A stretch of DNA of 64,000 nt from Bradyrhizobiaceae bacterium (GTDB taxonomy: Bacteria > Bacteroidota > Ignavibacteria > Kapaibacteriales > Kapaibacteriaceae): positions 1 through 64,000 of the forward strand of contig JAGFIZ010000137.1 of NCBI GenBank assembly GCA_024103135.1. The letters run 5' to 3'. Within the stretch, counting starts at the first letter, position 1. Each line of letters starts with the position of its first letter. The translations under genes and the position numbers were made by a program. The notes beneath the pieces were generated by a model, which was not told the origin of the DNA, made no database searches, and was given only the letters and a program-made list of their open reading frames with translations. Shown piece by piece: positions 27,215 through 36,196 of this stretch.

Positions 27215-28150
27215 ATGAACACAGCTCGATGGTACATCCTTGTCCTAGTTGGCATCATAACCTGGTTATCGATACGACCATTGTGGGGTGATCAAAGCAT
27301 AGGATCGGCCGATAATCCTATCAAGCTTATGCTTACACCTTCGACTGATGCGCAGGCCATTACGAAGAATGGTGAGGAGTTGGCGGCCTTTCTGACCGAA
27401 AAGACTGGCTTGCATGTGGTCGTGTCGGTTCCGAACTATTACATCACGGTAGTCGAAGCCTTTGGAACGCAACGTGCCGACATGGCGATCATGAATACAT
27501 TTTCCTACTTGTTGGCCAACGCGAAGTATGGATCAGAAGCCGTGCTCAAGGTAGTGCGTAGGTATGGCGAGCTCTCATACAAGGGGGAATTGCTAGTGCG
27601 TGCTGATGCAGGGATTACTTCGGTCAAGCAGCTTGAAGGGAAGACAATTGCCTACGTGGATCCATCGAGTACGAGCGGCTACATTTATCCAAAGGAGCTA
27701 CTGCGCAGAAACGGCGTAACACCACGCCAAGAAGTGTTTGCCAACGGCCATACACAGTCTGTCCTTAAAGTCTATCAAGGTGACGTTGATGCAGCCGCAG
27801 GTTTCTTCTCGCCGCAAGACACGGTAACGGGCGAGTACCTGGATGCCCGAGCCAAGATTGCACCGCAACATCCCGATGTGTATCAGGTGCTAAAGATTCT
27901 TGCACTGTCAGACCCGATACCTAATGATCCAGTCGTCGTGCGAAAAGGACTACCGCTTGATATTCAGAAGCGCCTTATAGATGCCTTGATGGAGTTTCAA
28001 AGTACCAAGCAAGGCAAGGAAGCGTTGATGACGATTGCGAGTATTGAAGGATTCGTCCCTGCTACCGACGCAGATTATGCTGGTGTTCGCAAGCTCGTTG
28101 GAGAGTATGGGATCGATGTAGAAAGTCAGCTCAAAAAGAGCAAGCATTAA
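27215..28150 (+). CDS. PhnD-type phosphate/phosphite/phosphonate binding protein, no transporter genes adjacent
   Basis: A 311-residue periplasmic binding protein of the PhnD/PF12974 type with an N-terminal signal or anchor helix (WYILVLVGIITWLSI, residues 6-20). The family pattern is clear: MLTPSTDAQAITKNGEELAAFL near residue 38, ADMAIMNTFSYL near 88 and the IAYVDPSSTSGYIYPKELL ligand loop near 146 (SSTSGY). Such proteins normally deliver ligand to PhnCE transporters, but neither ATPase nor permease is beside it; it is flanked by divergent sucC and convergent DUF948. It may serve a distant transporter or act as a sensor. The ligand cannot be told from sequence. Confidence 0.85.
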   Translation: MNTARWYILVLVGIITWLSIRPLWGDQSIGSADNPIKLMLTPSTDAQAITKNGEELAAFLTEKTGLHVVVSVPNYYITVVEAFGTQRADMAIMNTFSYLLANAKYGSEAVLKVVRRYGELSYKGELLVRADAGITSVKQLEGKTIAYVDPSSTSGYIYPKELLRRNGVTPRQEVFANGHTQSVLKVYQGDVDAAAGFFSPQDTVTGEYLDARAKIAPQHPDVYQVLKILALSDPIPNDPVVVRKGLPLDIQKRLIDALMEFQSTKQGKEALMTIASIEGFVPATDADYAGVRKLVGEYGIDVESQLKKSKH

Positions 28151-28560
28151 AATTTGATAAAGGTCTTAGCTAAACTTAGAAGCTTACCAAAGACGGACGA
28201 AGCGAAGCCGACAGCGTCGGTAATTGGAATGCGAGCTCGCTGAATGATGTCATGTCCGAGGTCCTTCACGTCGCCAGCGATTTGTGCAAACGCCTCTGTC
28301 CCCTTCCCTACTCGTTGCAGGTTCTCGTCAACACGCTCCAGTGCCTGTGTTGTCTTTCGAAGTACGAGCGTTGCATCGTGGAGAACTGGAACGAGTTGCG
28401 ATTTGAGTTCATGAACATCTGTGCCGACCTGAGCAACCGTAGTCGAGACCTTGCGAATCTCCTGCAGGGCACGCCAAGCAACAATGGCAAGCACAATGCA
28501 CAGCGCGGTGGCAGATGCCAATGCCGCACAGGCAAAGATGATGAGTGTACTATCCATCAT
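28147..28560 (-). CDS. DUF948-like membrane-anchored protein
   Basis: A 137-residue protein with one N-terminal membrane helix (LIIFACAALASATALCIVLAIVAW) and a long amphipathic helix from about residue 30 to 100, the layout of DUF948 proteins that associate with general-stress or cell-envelope genes. Its ATG overlaps the end of the YtxH gene by 11 nt, so the two are co-translated. The function is unknown. It converges with the PhnD-type gene with a 4-nt overlap. Confidence 0.7.
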   Translation of the reverse strand: MMDSTLIIFACAALASATALCIVLAIVAWRALQEIRKVSTTVAQVGTDVHELKSQLVPVLHDATLVLRKTTQALERVDENLQRVGKGTEAFAQIAGDVKDLGHDIIQRARIPITDAVGFASSVFGKLLSLAKTFIKF

Positions 28561-28942
28561 GTTCTGTCCTAAACGTTTCTACCCTATCCTTCACGGCTTG
28601 AGCGCGTTGTCGTGCTTCATTGAGGACGTGTTCGGCATTGGAGAGGATCGACTCGGCTTGCTGACGTGCACTATGGACAATGCGTTGAGCGCGAATACGA
28701 CCTTCGTTAACCGTGTCATCAGCCTTGTCAGCCGTTCGTCCAATGAATTCATTGGCCTTGTCTGTGCCTTTACCGATAAGATCGCCTGCCTTATCTATCA
28801 GGTCTTCACCGGTTTCTGCGATGTCGCGTCGGAGTTCTTTTCCACTTTTTGGAGCAAGCAGGAGTGCAACCAGCGCACCGACGGCACCACCGACCAATAC
28901 GCCCATTAAGAAACTTCCTGTTGTCGATCCTCTGTTGTCCAT
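28550..28942 (-). CDS. YtxH domain-containing protein
   Basis: A 130-residue protein. A glycine/alanine-rich membrane helix (FLMGVLVGGAVGALVALLLAP, residues 12-32) is followed by KSGKELRRDI, the classic YtxH (PF12732) pattern, and then a long charged helix or coiled coil. GAGGTG 4 nt before the ATG is a good ribosome site. YtxH and DUF948 genes are often paired in Gram-positive stress operons; the same pairing here suggests a membrane-associated stress role, but this is inference. Confidence 0.82.
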   Translation of the reverse strand: MDNRGSTTGSFLMGVLVGGAVGALVALLLAPKSGKELRRDIAETGEDLIDKAGDLIGKGTDKANEFIGRTADKADDTVNEGRIRAQRIVHSARQQAESILSNAEHVLNEARQRAQAVKDRVETFRTEHDG

Positions 28943-28978
28943 GCTACACCTCAGTTACATGTCACATCTGTAAATGTC

Positions 28979-29494
28979 TTACCATCGCTCTGGAAGGTCA
29001 ACGGGCTTGCCGTGCGCCGTTAACACTAGCTCTGCCAATTCTCTCATTGCACCATTACCACCAGAAGCATTGCACACATAGTGGGCAACCGCTTTGATTG
29101 TTGCTACCGCGTCGGATGGACATGCTGCAAGCCCTACCAACTTCATCACCGGAGCATCATTCACATCGTCACCAATATACGCAACCGCTTCCATGGCAAT
29201 GCCAAGCTTCTCGATCAGATTTGAAAGGTCCCTTGTCTTGTCATGCGAGTGCAGAATAACGTGCTCGATCTTTAGTTTCTCTGCCCGCCTCCGTGCAATC
29301 TCGCTGTTTTCGCTGGTGATGATTACACAGGGTATCCCAGCTCGGTGTAGTAACGTAACACCCATCCCATCTCGTGTAGAAAAACGTTTCATGGCCTCGC
29401 CTTGTGGCGAGAAGTACATGGCACTATCGGTAAGTGTGCCGTCGACGTCCATGGCTACTAACCGGACTCGTGATGCTCGTTCCTCTACGGTCAT
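28979..29494 (-). CDS. kdsC: 3-deoxy-D-manno-octulosonate 8-phosphate phosphatase (KdsC-type HAD)
   Basis: A 171-residue HAD phosphatase without a cap domain, the type that forms KdsC tetramers and releases phosphate from Kdo-8-P in lipopolysaccharide core synthesis. Motif I is MDVDGTLTD (residues 15-23), then FSTRDGMGV, motif II IITSENSEI near 58 and motif IV YIGDDVNDAPVM near 106. The same family includes neuraminate-9-phosphate phosphatases, which cannot be excluded. AAGGA lies 8 nt before the start. Presence of lptD elsewhere in the window agrees with an LPS-bearing outer membrane. Confidence 0.85.
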   Translation of the reverse strand: MTVEERASRVRLVAMDVDGTLTDSAMYFSPQGEAMKRFSTRDGMGVTLLHRAGIPCVIITSENSEIARRRAEKLKIEHVILHSHDKTRDLSNLIEKLGIAMEAVAYIGDDVNDAPVMKLVGLAACPSDAVATIKAVAHYVCNASGGNGAMRELAELVLTAHGKPVDLPERW

Positions 29495-29548
29495 GGTCTG
29501 GGTTCCTTGCAGTACTTTTGGGATAACTCCCCACTAAACTACTTTACG

Positions 29549-30394
29549 ATGCCCACACGTTACGTCCTCCTTTCGCTACGTATTCCCGAAGAACACACCG
29601 ATGCTGCCGTTGCCATGCTGAGCCAGTACCCTATTCAAGGGATTGAGATGGGGCTTGATAGTATGGTAGTTTGCTTTGAGCAGAATGACTGGATAGATGA
29701 GTATGCTGAGGGAATCGCAACCGACCTCAGCGCTGCACAGATTCCGTTTTCCGTCGAAGAGATTGGAACGGAAGAGGATCAGAACTGGAATGCGGAATGG
29801 GAGGCAAGCGTCGACCCGGTCATCGTCAACGACAGAATTGCCATCGTCCCCGAGTGGCGGGTCGACGAGGTTAGTGCGCCGCTGAAGCTCGTAATTACGC
29901 CCAAGATGTCGTTCGGTACCGGACATCATGCAACGACGCGCATGATGTGTCGGCTAGTCGAAACCTACACCACCACCGGCTCTCACTGGATCGATGTAGG
30001 AACGGGAACAGGCGTCCTCGCCATCCTTGCCGTCAAGTTGGGAGCATCCAAGGTTCTTGCCTTCGACAACAATGAATGGTCGATCGTCAACGCCCAAGAA
30101 AACATCACTCGGAATGGATGTGAGGGGGCTATCGAACTGCATCAACAGGATCTCGAAGGGATGCAGTTGCCGGTAAGTGATGGTCTGGCTGCCAATCTTT
30201 ACCGTCATCTCGTTGTACCGTTTGCACGTAAATTGGTCGCCGCAGTCAAACCCAACGGGATAATCCTGATAAGTGGGATCCTCAAGTACGATAAAGCCGA
30301 CGTAGTACAGCCCTTCCTCGATCTCCAGTGTACGGTCGAAGAATACCTCGAAGAAGGTGAGTGGTGTGCCGTTGCATTTAGGAGAACTTCATGA
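29549..30394 (+). CDS. prmA: Ribosomal protein L11 methyltransferase
   Basis: A 281-residue SAM-dependent methyltransferase that trimethylates ribosomal protein L11. The N-terminal substrate domain includes EDQNWNAEWEASVDPV (residues about 72-87), followed by PKMSFGTGHHATTRMM near 113 and the SAM-binding WIDVGTGTGVLAILAVKLGA near 140; LAANLYRHL corresponds to the NILA-type catalytic motif. The frame begins 14 codons earlier, but the ATG at 29549 fits the family. It overlaps the desaturase start by 4 nt (ATGA). Confidence 0.93.
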   Translation: MPTRYVLLSLRIPEEHTDAAVAMLSQYPIQGIEMGLDSMVVCFEQNDWIDEYAEGIATDLSAAQIPFSVEEIGTEEDQNWNAEWEASVDPVIVNDRIAIVPEWRVDEVSAPLKLVITPKMSFGTGHHATTRMMCRLVETYTTTGSHWIDVGTGTGVLAILAVKLGASKVLAFDNNEWSIVNAQENITRNGCEGAIELHQQDLEGMQLPVSDGLAANLYRHLVVPFARKLVAAVKPNGIILISGILKYDKADVVQPFLDLQCTVEEYLEEGEWCAVAFRRTS

Positions 30395-31422
30395 CGGAAG
30401 TGGTTTTGCATGATCCTACTACTCCACCCGAGCCGCGGGCTGGTATCGAGTCGGCACTCGTATCGCTGCTTAACGACAAGCGCGACTTGCCGGTACTCAA
30501 AATGCAGCTCTTCACCTTTATCGTGATGATGTGCTCCGTGGTGATGGTTTTTGTACACTTTACATGGTGGACGGCTCTCATCCACATCGTGCTGTTCATC
30601 GCCCTGATGGGTCCGCATACCATCACTCTCCACCTCATGTCCCACCGCCGATACTTCAAACAGAAGTACGCTTGGCTTGAGTATCCCCTTCTCCATGCTC
30701 TGGGCATTGCCTTTGGTCACACACCGCGTTCCTACTTTTCCCATCACATTGGCATGCACCACGTAGAAGGTGGATTGGAACCCGATGCAAGTTGTACGCA
30801 CCGGTTCCAGCGCGATAGTGTCGTTGACTTCTCGAAGTACCTTGGGCGATTCCTGGTGTTTGGGATTTTGGATTTGCGTAGATATCTCAAGTCGAAGAAA
30901 ATGGACAAGCTGCAGCGACAGCTCGTTACCGGTGATCGCATCTGGTTGCTAGTTGTAGCGGTGTTGGCCATTGTCAATTGGAAAGCCACGCTTGTTGTGT
31001 GCGTCTTTACCATGCTGTACACGAGAAGCATCATGATGGCAGGTAACTGGGGACAGCATTCCATGGTCGATGCCGAAGCTCCTGATAACGTCTACCGCAA
31101 TACCATCACCTGTGTTAACGCTTTTTACAACAGCTATTGCTATAACGACGGCTATCATATCAGCCATCACATGCAGCCAACCATGCACTGGACCGAGCAT
31201 CCAAAATCGTTCTTGAAAAATCAAGCTACCTATGCTCGTGAAGGAGCCATTGTGCTATCGGGTATCGATTTCTTTGGCGTGTGGTTCTTCTTGATGTGTA
31301 AGCGCTATAAGAAGCTTGCTTCACATTACGTGTCATTGGACGGCGTAGAACGAACCGAGGGTCAGATCATCGAGTTGCTTAAACAACGAACCAGGCCCAT
31401 CCCCTTGGCTAAAGCAAGCTAG
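30391..31422 (+). CDS. Membrane fatty acid desaturase
   Basis: A 343-residue integral membrane di-iron enzyme. The three histidine boxes are seen: HTITLHLMSHRRYF near residue 72-85, HHIGMHHVEG near 114-123 and GYHISHHMQP near 255-264. Four hydrophobic stretches (residues 38-75 and 190-225) separate them. The family introduces double bonds or hydroxylates acyl chains. The electron donor may be ferredoxin, for which a reductase is encoded 6 kb away, but this link is inference. It is translationally coupled to prmA. Confidence 0.88.
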   Translation: MTEVVLHDPTTPPEPRAGIESALVSLLNDKRDLPVLKMQLFTFIVMMCSVVMVFVHFTWWTALIHIVLFIALMGPHTITLHLMSHRRYFKQKYAWLEYPLLHALGIAFGHTPRSYFSHHIGMHHVEGGLEPDASCTHRFQRDSVVDFSKYLGRFLVFGILDLRRYLKSKKMDKLQRQLVTGDRIWLLVVAVLAIVNWKATLVVCVFTMLYTRSIMMAGNWGQHSMVDAEAPDNVYRNTITCVNAFYNSYCYNDGYHISHHMQPTMHWTEHPKSFLKNQATYAREGAIVLSGIDFFGVWFFLMCKRYKKLASHYVSLDGVERTEGQIIELLKQRTRPIPLAKAS

Positions 31423-31428
31423 CCAACA

Positions 31429-31677
31429 CTACTGCGGTTTCGAAGGGTACAGGGACGTGTCTTGCATGTTCCGAAGCAAACGCTTGCGTTGTTCCCTTGA
31501 TCTCATGCTGTCCAGGTAGTGACGCATGTGTTCCATCCGCGACATTTTCTGTTCGTAGCGTTCGCACTGGCCACCAGAGAATATCAGCACAAAGAACAAC
31601 ACGATAAACACCGTTGCTGCTGTTGGGATCGCCCAGCGAGGCAATGGTTTTTTTTGTGGGGTAAGGGGCTCAGGCAC
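31429..31677 (-). CDS. Small single-span membrane protein, unknown
   Basis: An 82-residue protein with a proline-rich cytoplasmic start, one membrane helix (WAIPTAATVFIVLFFVLIFSG, residues 15-35) and a strongly basic, methionine-rich helix afterwards. I recognise no family. It follows the 136-residue membrane protein with a 1-nt gap on the same strand, and ends 6 nt from the convergent desaturase. Confidence 0.6.
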   Translation of the reverse strand: MPEPLTPQKKPLPRWAIPTAATVFIVLFFVLIFSGGQCERYEQKMSRMEHMRHYLDSMRSREQRKRLLRNMQDTSLYPSKPQ

Positions 31678-31678
31678 C

Positions 31679-32089
31679 TTAGTTATTCCAGAACTGCTGT
31701 CCGAAGAAGAACACGTCAGACCCAGTATTGCTCTGGATCATAATGGCCACATCCTTAGAGATACGTTTCTCAAGGTACTCTCGAGCATCATCTTCGGTAA
31801 TCTCTGCCATGCGTGCAACTTGGGAAGCATGAACTCTCCCGTTGTTAACGCGAATGATATGGCGAACGATTGATTCTAGCTTGCGGTGTTCAAGCTTGTA
31901 TTGACGCATGCTGGAAAGCAGCAACCATGTACCAGCTGCAAGGTGTGCAGAGGCCAAGGCAAAACATGTTACAAGGTCTCCCCCACTCACGGTACCATCA
32001 AGCCAGCCAACGGTGCCGAGTAACAGGTAGATGATGCTGAAGAGTGCAACCAGCGTACCTAGGAGATATTTGATTCGATAGAGCATCAT
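31679..32089 (-). CDS. Membrane protein with a C-terminal winged-helix-like segment, unknown
   Basis: A 136-residue protein with two N-terminal membrane helices (residues 9-28 and 40-60) and a soluble part in which IVRHIIRVNNGRVHASQVARM and EDDAREYLEKRI look like a PCI/winged-helix-style helix-turn-helix. No named family is recognised. It is the first gene of a two-gene unit, with its own TAATTTTG promoter back to back with that of mfd. Confidence 0.6.
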   Translation of the reverse strand: MMLYRIKYLLGTLVALFSIIYLLLGTVGWLDGTVSGGDLVTCFALASAHLAAGTWLLLSSMRQYKLEHRKLESIVRHIIRVNNGRVHASQVARMAEITEDDAREYLEKRISKDVAIMIQSNTGSDVFFFGQQFWNN

Positions 32090-32105
32090 GGTTTCCGAAG
32101 GACAA

Positions 32106-32126
32106 CAAAATTACGATGTAGTTTTG
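32106..32126. promoter_or_regulatory. Back-to-back -7 elements between the membrane-protein gene and mfd
   Basis: TAATTTTG on the minus strand (32113-32106) and TAGTTTTG on the plus strand (32119-32126) are separated by 5 bp. Both match TAnnTTTG exactly and face opposite ways in a 40-nt intergenic region. The minus one leaves a leader of roughly 10 nt; the plus one ends 3 nt before the mfd GTG. Confidence 0.55.
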
Positions 32127-32129
32127 TGA

Positions 32130-35100
32130 GTGCGAGGTATCACAGAACATTTCGATCGACTACGGTATGCTATAGAACGCTCAGAACCGGTTTTGGCTAC
32201 AGTGGCCAACTTGGAAAGAGCGAAGCATAGCAGCATAAAGCAACTCCTTGGTTCATCCCGCTCTGCCTTTCTCAGTGGTGTGTGGACGCTCCTCAAGGCT
32301 CCCTTGGTAGTGGTAAGTGTGGATGACCGTGAGATATTGGACATGGCTCACGATTTATCCGTGCTGGTGGGTGCCGAGAACGTGCGGACGGTTGTTGGCA
32401 GTCAGCCCAGAAACACGGTATCGGGCTCTGGTACGCTCCGAGCCGAGGAGGTTGATGCCTTGCTGTGCCTGGCTGACAGTCAGCCACACATTGTGCTGAT
32501 CTCTGCTGCTGCTCTATCCAGACAGATGCCCGACCTTAATGAGGTCCATGCAGCCCGTACGGTGTTCAAGCGTGGCTCGACTGTTCAGTTTGACGAGCTT
32601 GTGACACAGCTCTCGATCAATGGCTTTCAACGGGTAGATTTTGTTGGTAAGCAAGGTGAGATTGCCGTTCGTGGAGGGATCATCGACATCTATCCTGGGG
32701 GATGGAACAACCCATTGCGCATGGAGTTCTGGGGCGATTCGATTGATAGTATCCGTGAGTTTGAACCACTGAGTCAGCGATCAATTCGTGAACATGAGAG
32801 CGTTGAGTTCATCAACAAGATGTATCATGAGGACGACCCTTCGCTGCAGAAGTCGCTCCTCCAACAAATTCCTACTCAGGCAGTTGTAGCACTGGACAGC
32901 CCAGACGCAATTGCTAGTGAGCTGTACCGGCTGGAATCGTCAATTGGTCTGGATGACTTTAGTCAATGGCCAACCATGTACCTAAACCCTCTTGGCGATG
33001 CAGACGTCAAGACCACCTCACATCAGCAACCGTCGATTGGTGGTTCGATCGAGCAGCTTCTTGTACAGTCAAGTTCCCTACTGCGAAAGTCTGTTGATGT
33101 AATCGTCGGGGCGGAGGGGGTGCAAAACATCAAGCGCCTTCGCGACCTTTGCGAGAATGTGGCAGATCAGCTTGAAGAAGATGGCAACGAAAAGGCCATC
33201 GACTATCACAATGCCATTGCCAATGCATCATGGCATAGTGTAGCACTCAGCTCCGGTTTTATCTGGGACCAAGTTGGTGCGGCTGTCTTCAGTGAGCATC
33301 AGGTGTTTGGTAGGCAACGAATTCAACGTCGGTCACGCAAGTCAGAAAGTGGCATAACACTACGTGAGTTGCAGCAGTTACAACGTGGCGACTACATTGC
33401 TCATGCGGACAAAGGTATTGGGCAGTTCCAAGGTATCAAGACCATCGAGATCAGTGGATCCAAGGTTGATTGTGTAAAGCTCCTCTTCGCTGGTGGTGAT
33501 GTACTCTACGTTCACCTGAACTATGTGCATAAGCTTACAAAGTTCGCTGCCGAAGAAGGTGCACTTCCCAAGCTGAGCAAGCTAGGCTCGGCAGAATGGG
33601 AGCGGAAGAAGGAGCGAGCAAAACGCAGGATCAAGGACATTGCTCGTGACCTGATCAAACTCTATGCACAACGGAAGTCGCAACCTGGATATGCCTTCCC
33701 CCCTGATACCGTTTGGCAGAAGGAATTCGAAGCGTCTTTTCAGTATGAAGACACACCGGATCAAGCCAGAACGACGCTTGATGTGAAGACGGACATGGAG
33801 CAACCGTCACCGATGGACAGGCTTGTGTGTGGCGACGTCGGCTTTGGCAAGACGGAGATTGCCGTTCGGGCAGCGTTTAAAGCGGCCCAAGCAGGAAAGC
33901 AAGTGGCCGTGCTCGTGCCAACAACCATTCTGGCCCAGCAACACTACGTAACGTTCGTCGATAGACTCCATCGCTATCCTGTGAAGATCGAAGTCCTCTC
34001 ACGATTTCGATCCAAGGCACAACAGAAGGCCATACTCGAGGCAGTCAAAGCCGGCGGTGTGGACATCGTTATTGGAACACATCGATTGCTTTCCAAGGAC
34101 GTTCAGTTCCGTCAACTAGGCATGCTCATCATCGACGAAGAACACCGGTTTGGCGTTGCAGCCAAGGAGAAGCTCCGTCAGCTACGATCAAGCGTTGACA
34201 CACTAACGCTAACGGCCACGCCGATTCCTCGGACGTTGAACTTTTCCCTCATGGGTGCCCGTGACCTGAGTGTGATCGAAACTCCCCCACGAAACCGTCT
34301 GCCAATCAAGACGGAGATCTGTGAGTGGGACGACGAAGTTTTGCGTGAAGCACTCATGCTAGAACTCGAGCGCGGCGGCCAAGTATTTGTGGTTACCGAT
34401 CGTATCTCCGACATCGAACCACTCACCCGTCGAATTCAGATGCTAGCGCCAACGCTGCGGGTAAGCACTGCACACGGCCAGATGCCAACCGAGCAGCTCG
34501 AAGATGCAATGGAAGCTTTCCTGGAGCGGAAGGCCGACGTCCTCATTGCCACCAAGATCATCGAATCTGGCCTGGATATTCCGAATGCCAACACGATGAT
34601 TATTAACAATGCCGACAACTTTGGACTGGCAGAACTATACCAGTTACGGGGTCGGGTTGGCAGGTCCAACACTCAAGCCTACTGCTATTTGTTGATCCCA
34701 CCCGTTCACACGCTTTCGAGAGTGTCATTACAGCGATTGCAAGCACTGGAAGAGTTCACAGACCTAGGTAGTGGCTTTCAATTGGCCATGCGAGACCTTG
34801 AGATTCGTGGTGCTGGCAACCTGCTTGGTGGTGAGCAAAGCGGTTTTATCATGGACATGGGATTTGAATTGTACCAGAAGATTCTTGACGAAGCGGTTAC
34901 GGAACTTCGTGATGAGGAGTTTGCCGATCTGTTTGGCAGCCACGCCAAGACTGTAGCATTCGACAATGAAGACGTTGCCATTGAACTCGATCAGGATGCA
35001 TTGTTGCCAGGAAGCTGGATTGGATCGGATACGGACAGATTTGATGCCTATCGTAGACTCTACAATGCATCCACGGAGCAGGAGGTTGATACTGTGTTTG

Positions 35101-35489
35101 CTGACCTCCGTGATCGCTTCGGAGCGATTCCACCAGAGGCACAAAACCTATTGTTCGCAGTACTCTTGCGGATAAGTGCCATCCCAACTGGCTTTATTCG
35201 CGTGAACCTTAAGGACACGACGCTTACCGTTGAGTTCCCGAATGAGTCAAACAGTAAGTATTTCGAAACGGCCTTCCCCACCGTAATCCAAACGCTCTCC
35301 TCAATGGCCAATGCACGTATCCAACAACAAGGGAAACGGCTGTTTGGTGTGATTCAACTGTCGCGAAGAGAGCATGCGAGGAATGTGCTTGAGCAGCTTA
35401 CCTATGTGCAGCCGATCGAGTCAGGCACGGAGTTGAGCATGAACAATGAAGGAGTTGGTCGGTCTTTTGATGAGAGTGATTCACAATGA
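32130..35489 (+). CDS. mfd: Transcription-repair coupling factor
   Basis: A 1119-residue SF2 translocase that removes stalled RNA polymerase and recruits UvrA. N-terminal UvrB-like domains (ALSRQMPDL, EIAVRGGIIDIYPGG near residue 190), a CarD-type RNA polymerase interaction domain (GDYIAHADKGIGQFQGI near 425), helicase motifs GDVGFGKTEIAVRAAF (near 570) and DEEHRFGV (DEEH box near 670), RGRVGRS motif VI near 848, and a C-terminal TRCF domain follow in order. The start is a GTG at 32130, only 3 nt after a -7 element, so either the mRNA is leaderless or the true start is downstream. It overlaps tsaB by 4 nt. Confidence 0.96.
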   Translation: MRGITEHFDRLRYAIERSEPVLATVANLERAKHSSIKQLLGSSRSAFLSGVWTLLKAPLVVVSVDDREILDMAHDLSVLVGAENVRTVVGSQPRNTVSGSGTLRAEEVDALLCLADSQPHIVLISAAALSRQMPDLNEVHAARTVFKRGSTVQFDELVTQLSINGFQRVDFVGKQGEIAVRGGIIDIYPGGWNNPLRMEFWGDSIDSIREFEPLSQRSIREHESVEFINKMYHEDDPSLQKSLLQQIPTQAVVALDSPDAIASELYRLESSIGLDDFSQWPTMYLNPLGDADVKTTSHQQPSIGGSIEQLLVQSSSLLRKSVDVIVGAEGVQNIKRLRDLCENVADQLEEDGNEKAIDYHNAIANASWHSVALSSGFIWDQVGAAVFSEHQVFGRQRIQRRSRKSESGITLRELQQLQRGDYIAHADKGIGQFQGIKTIEISGSKVDCVKLLFAGGDVLYVHLNYVHKLTKFAAEEGALPKLSKLGSAEWERKKERAKRRIKDIARDLIKLYAQRKSQPGYAFPPDTVWQKEFEASFQYEDTPDQARTTLDVKTDMEQPSPMDRLVCGDVGFGKTEIAVRAAFKAAQAGKQVAVLVPTTILAQQHYVTFVDRLHRYPVKIEVLSRFRSKAQQKAILEAVKAGGVDIVIGTHRLLSKDVQFRQLGMLIIDEEHRFGVAAKEKLRQLRSSVDTLTLTATPIPRTLNFSLMGARDLSVIETPPRNRLPIKTEICEWDDEVLREALMLELERGGQVFVVTDRISDIEPLTRRIQMLAPTLRVSTAHGQMPTEQLEDAMEAFLERKADVLIATKIIESGLDIPNANTMIINNADNFGLAELYQLRGRVGRSNTQAYCYLLIPPVHTLSRVSLQRLQALEEFTDLGSGFQLAMRDLEIRGAGNLLGGEQSGFIMDMGFELYQKILDEAVTELRDEEFADLFGSHAKTVAFDNEDVAIELDQDALLPGSWIGSDTDRFDAYRRLYNASTEQEVDTVFADLRDRFGAIPPEAQNLLFAVLLRISAIPTGFIRVNLKDTTLTVEFPNESNSKYFETAFPTVIQTLSSMANARIQQQGKRLFGVIQLSRREHARNVLEQLTYVQPIESGTELSMNNEGVGRSFDESDSQ

Positions 35490-36196
35490 CCATCCTTGCC
35501 ATCGAAACTTCTTCCGTTGAGTGTAGTGTTGCCATCTCGAAGAATGGGACACTTGCGGCAATCGCCGAAACACATGTCCCAAATGCACACGATGCCCAGC
35601 TTGTTGCGCTTACAAACCAATGTCTACAACAGGTGGACCTCAGGGTTAGCGACCTGGACGCCGTAGCTGTGAGCGCGGGACCCGGTTCGTTTACTGGACT
35701 TCGCATCGGTGTGAGTTTTGCAAAGGGGCTTTGTTTTCGGCTCCCTATTGCTCTCTATGCCGTGCCAACGATGTGGGCGATTGCAGCCGCCTCCCAGGAA
35801 GTAGCCGTTGTTGCCAACAAGACGAGCGTGATTTCTGTGATTCCTAGCCACCGCGGACTGTGTTACGTACAAGAGTTCAGTGTCAATGAAACACGCATTG
35901 CCGAACTATCACCTGTCCGCCTACTTGACATTGAGCACGTAAGGACAATGATCAACGCCGACGTTCTTATTGCTGGTCCTGGAGCACGTGGTATAGAGCC
36001 CCTTTCCATTAGTGGACTATCCAGACTATCAGCGCGGTTTGTTTTGCGAGCCATTGCCACGCAAAAAGAAAGCGGACCGGCATGGTTAGCCGATCCGCTT
36101 GTACTAGAGCCGTTGTATCAACAAGAGTTTACGGGGAATCAATCCTCGTCGCCTTCCTCATCGTCCTCGTCGTCATCATCTACGTCTTCATCGTAG
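35486..36196 (+). CDS. tsaB: tRNA threonylcarbamoyladenosine biosynthesis protein TsaB, with poly-serine tail
   Basis: A 236-residue ASKHA-fold protein required with TsaD/TsaE for the t6A37 modification of tRNA. The start MTILAIETSSVECSVAI and the family motif SAGPGSFTGLRIG (residues 63-75) are typical. The last 17 residues are almost all serine; they lie antisense to the acidic tail of the convergent VOC gene, so the tail may be a by-product of overlapping reading. The ATG overlaps the mfd stop (ATGA). tsaD and tsaE are not nearby. Confidence 0.92.
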   Translation: MTILAIETSSVECSVAISKNGTLAAIAETHVPNAHDAQLVALTNQCLQQVDLRVSDLDAVAVSAGPGSFTGLRIGVSFAKGLCFRLPIALYAVPTMWAIAAASQEVAVVANKTSVISVIPSHRGLCYVQEFSVNETRIAELSPVRLLDIEHVRTMINADVLIAGPGARGIEPLSISGLSRLSARFVLRAIATQKESGPAWLADPLVLEPLYQQEFTGNQSSSPSSSSSSSSSTSSS

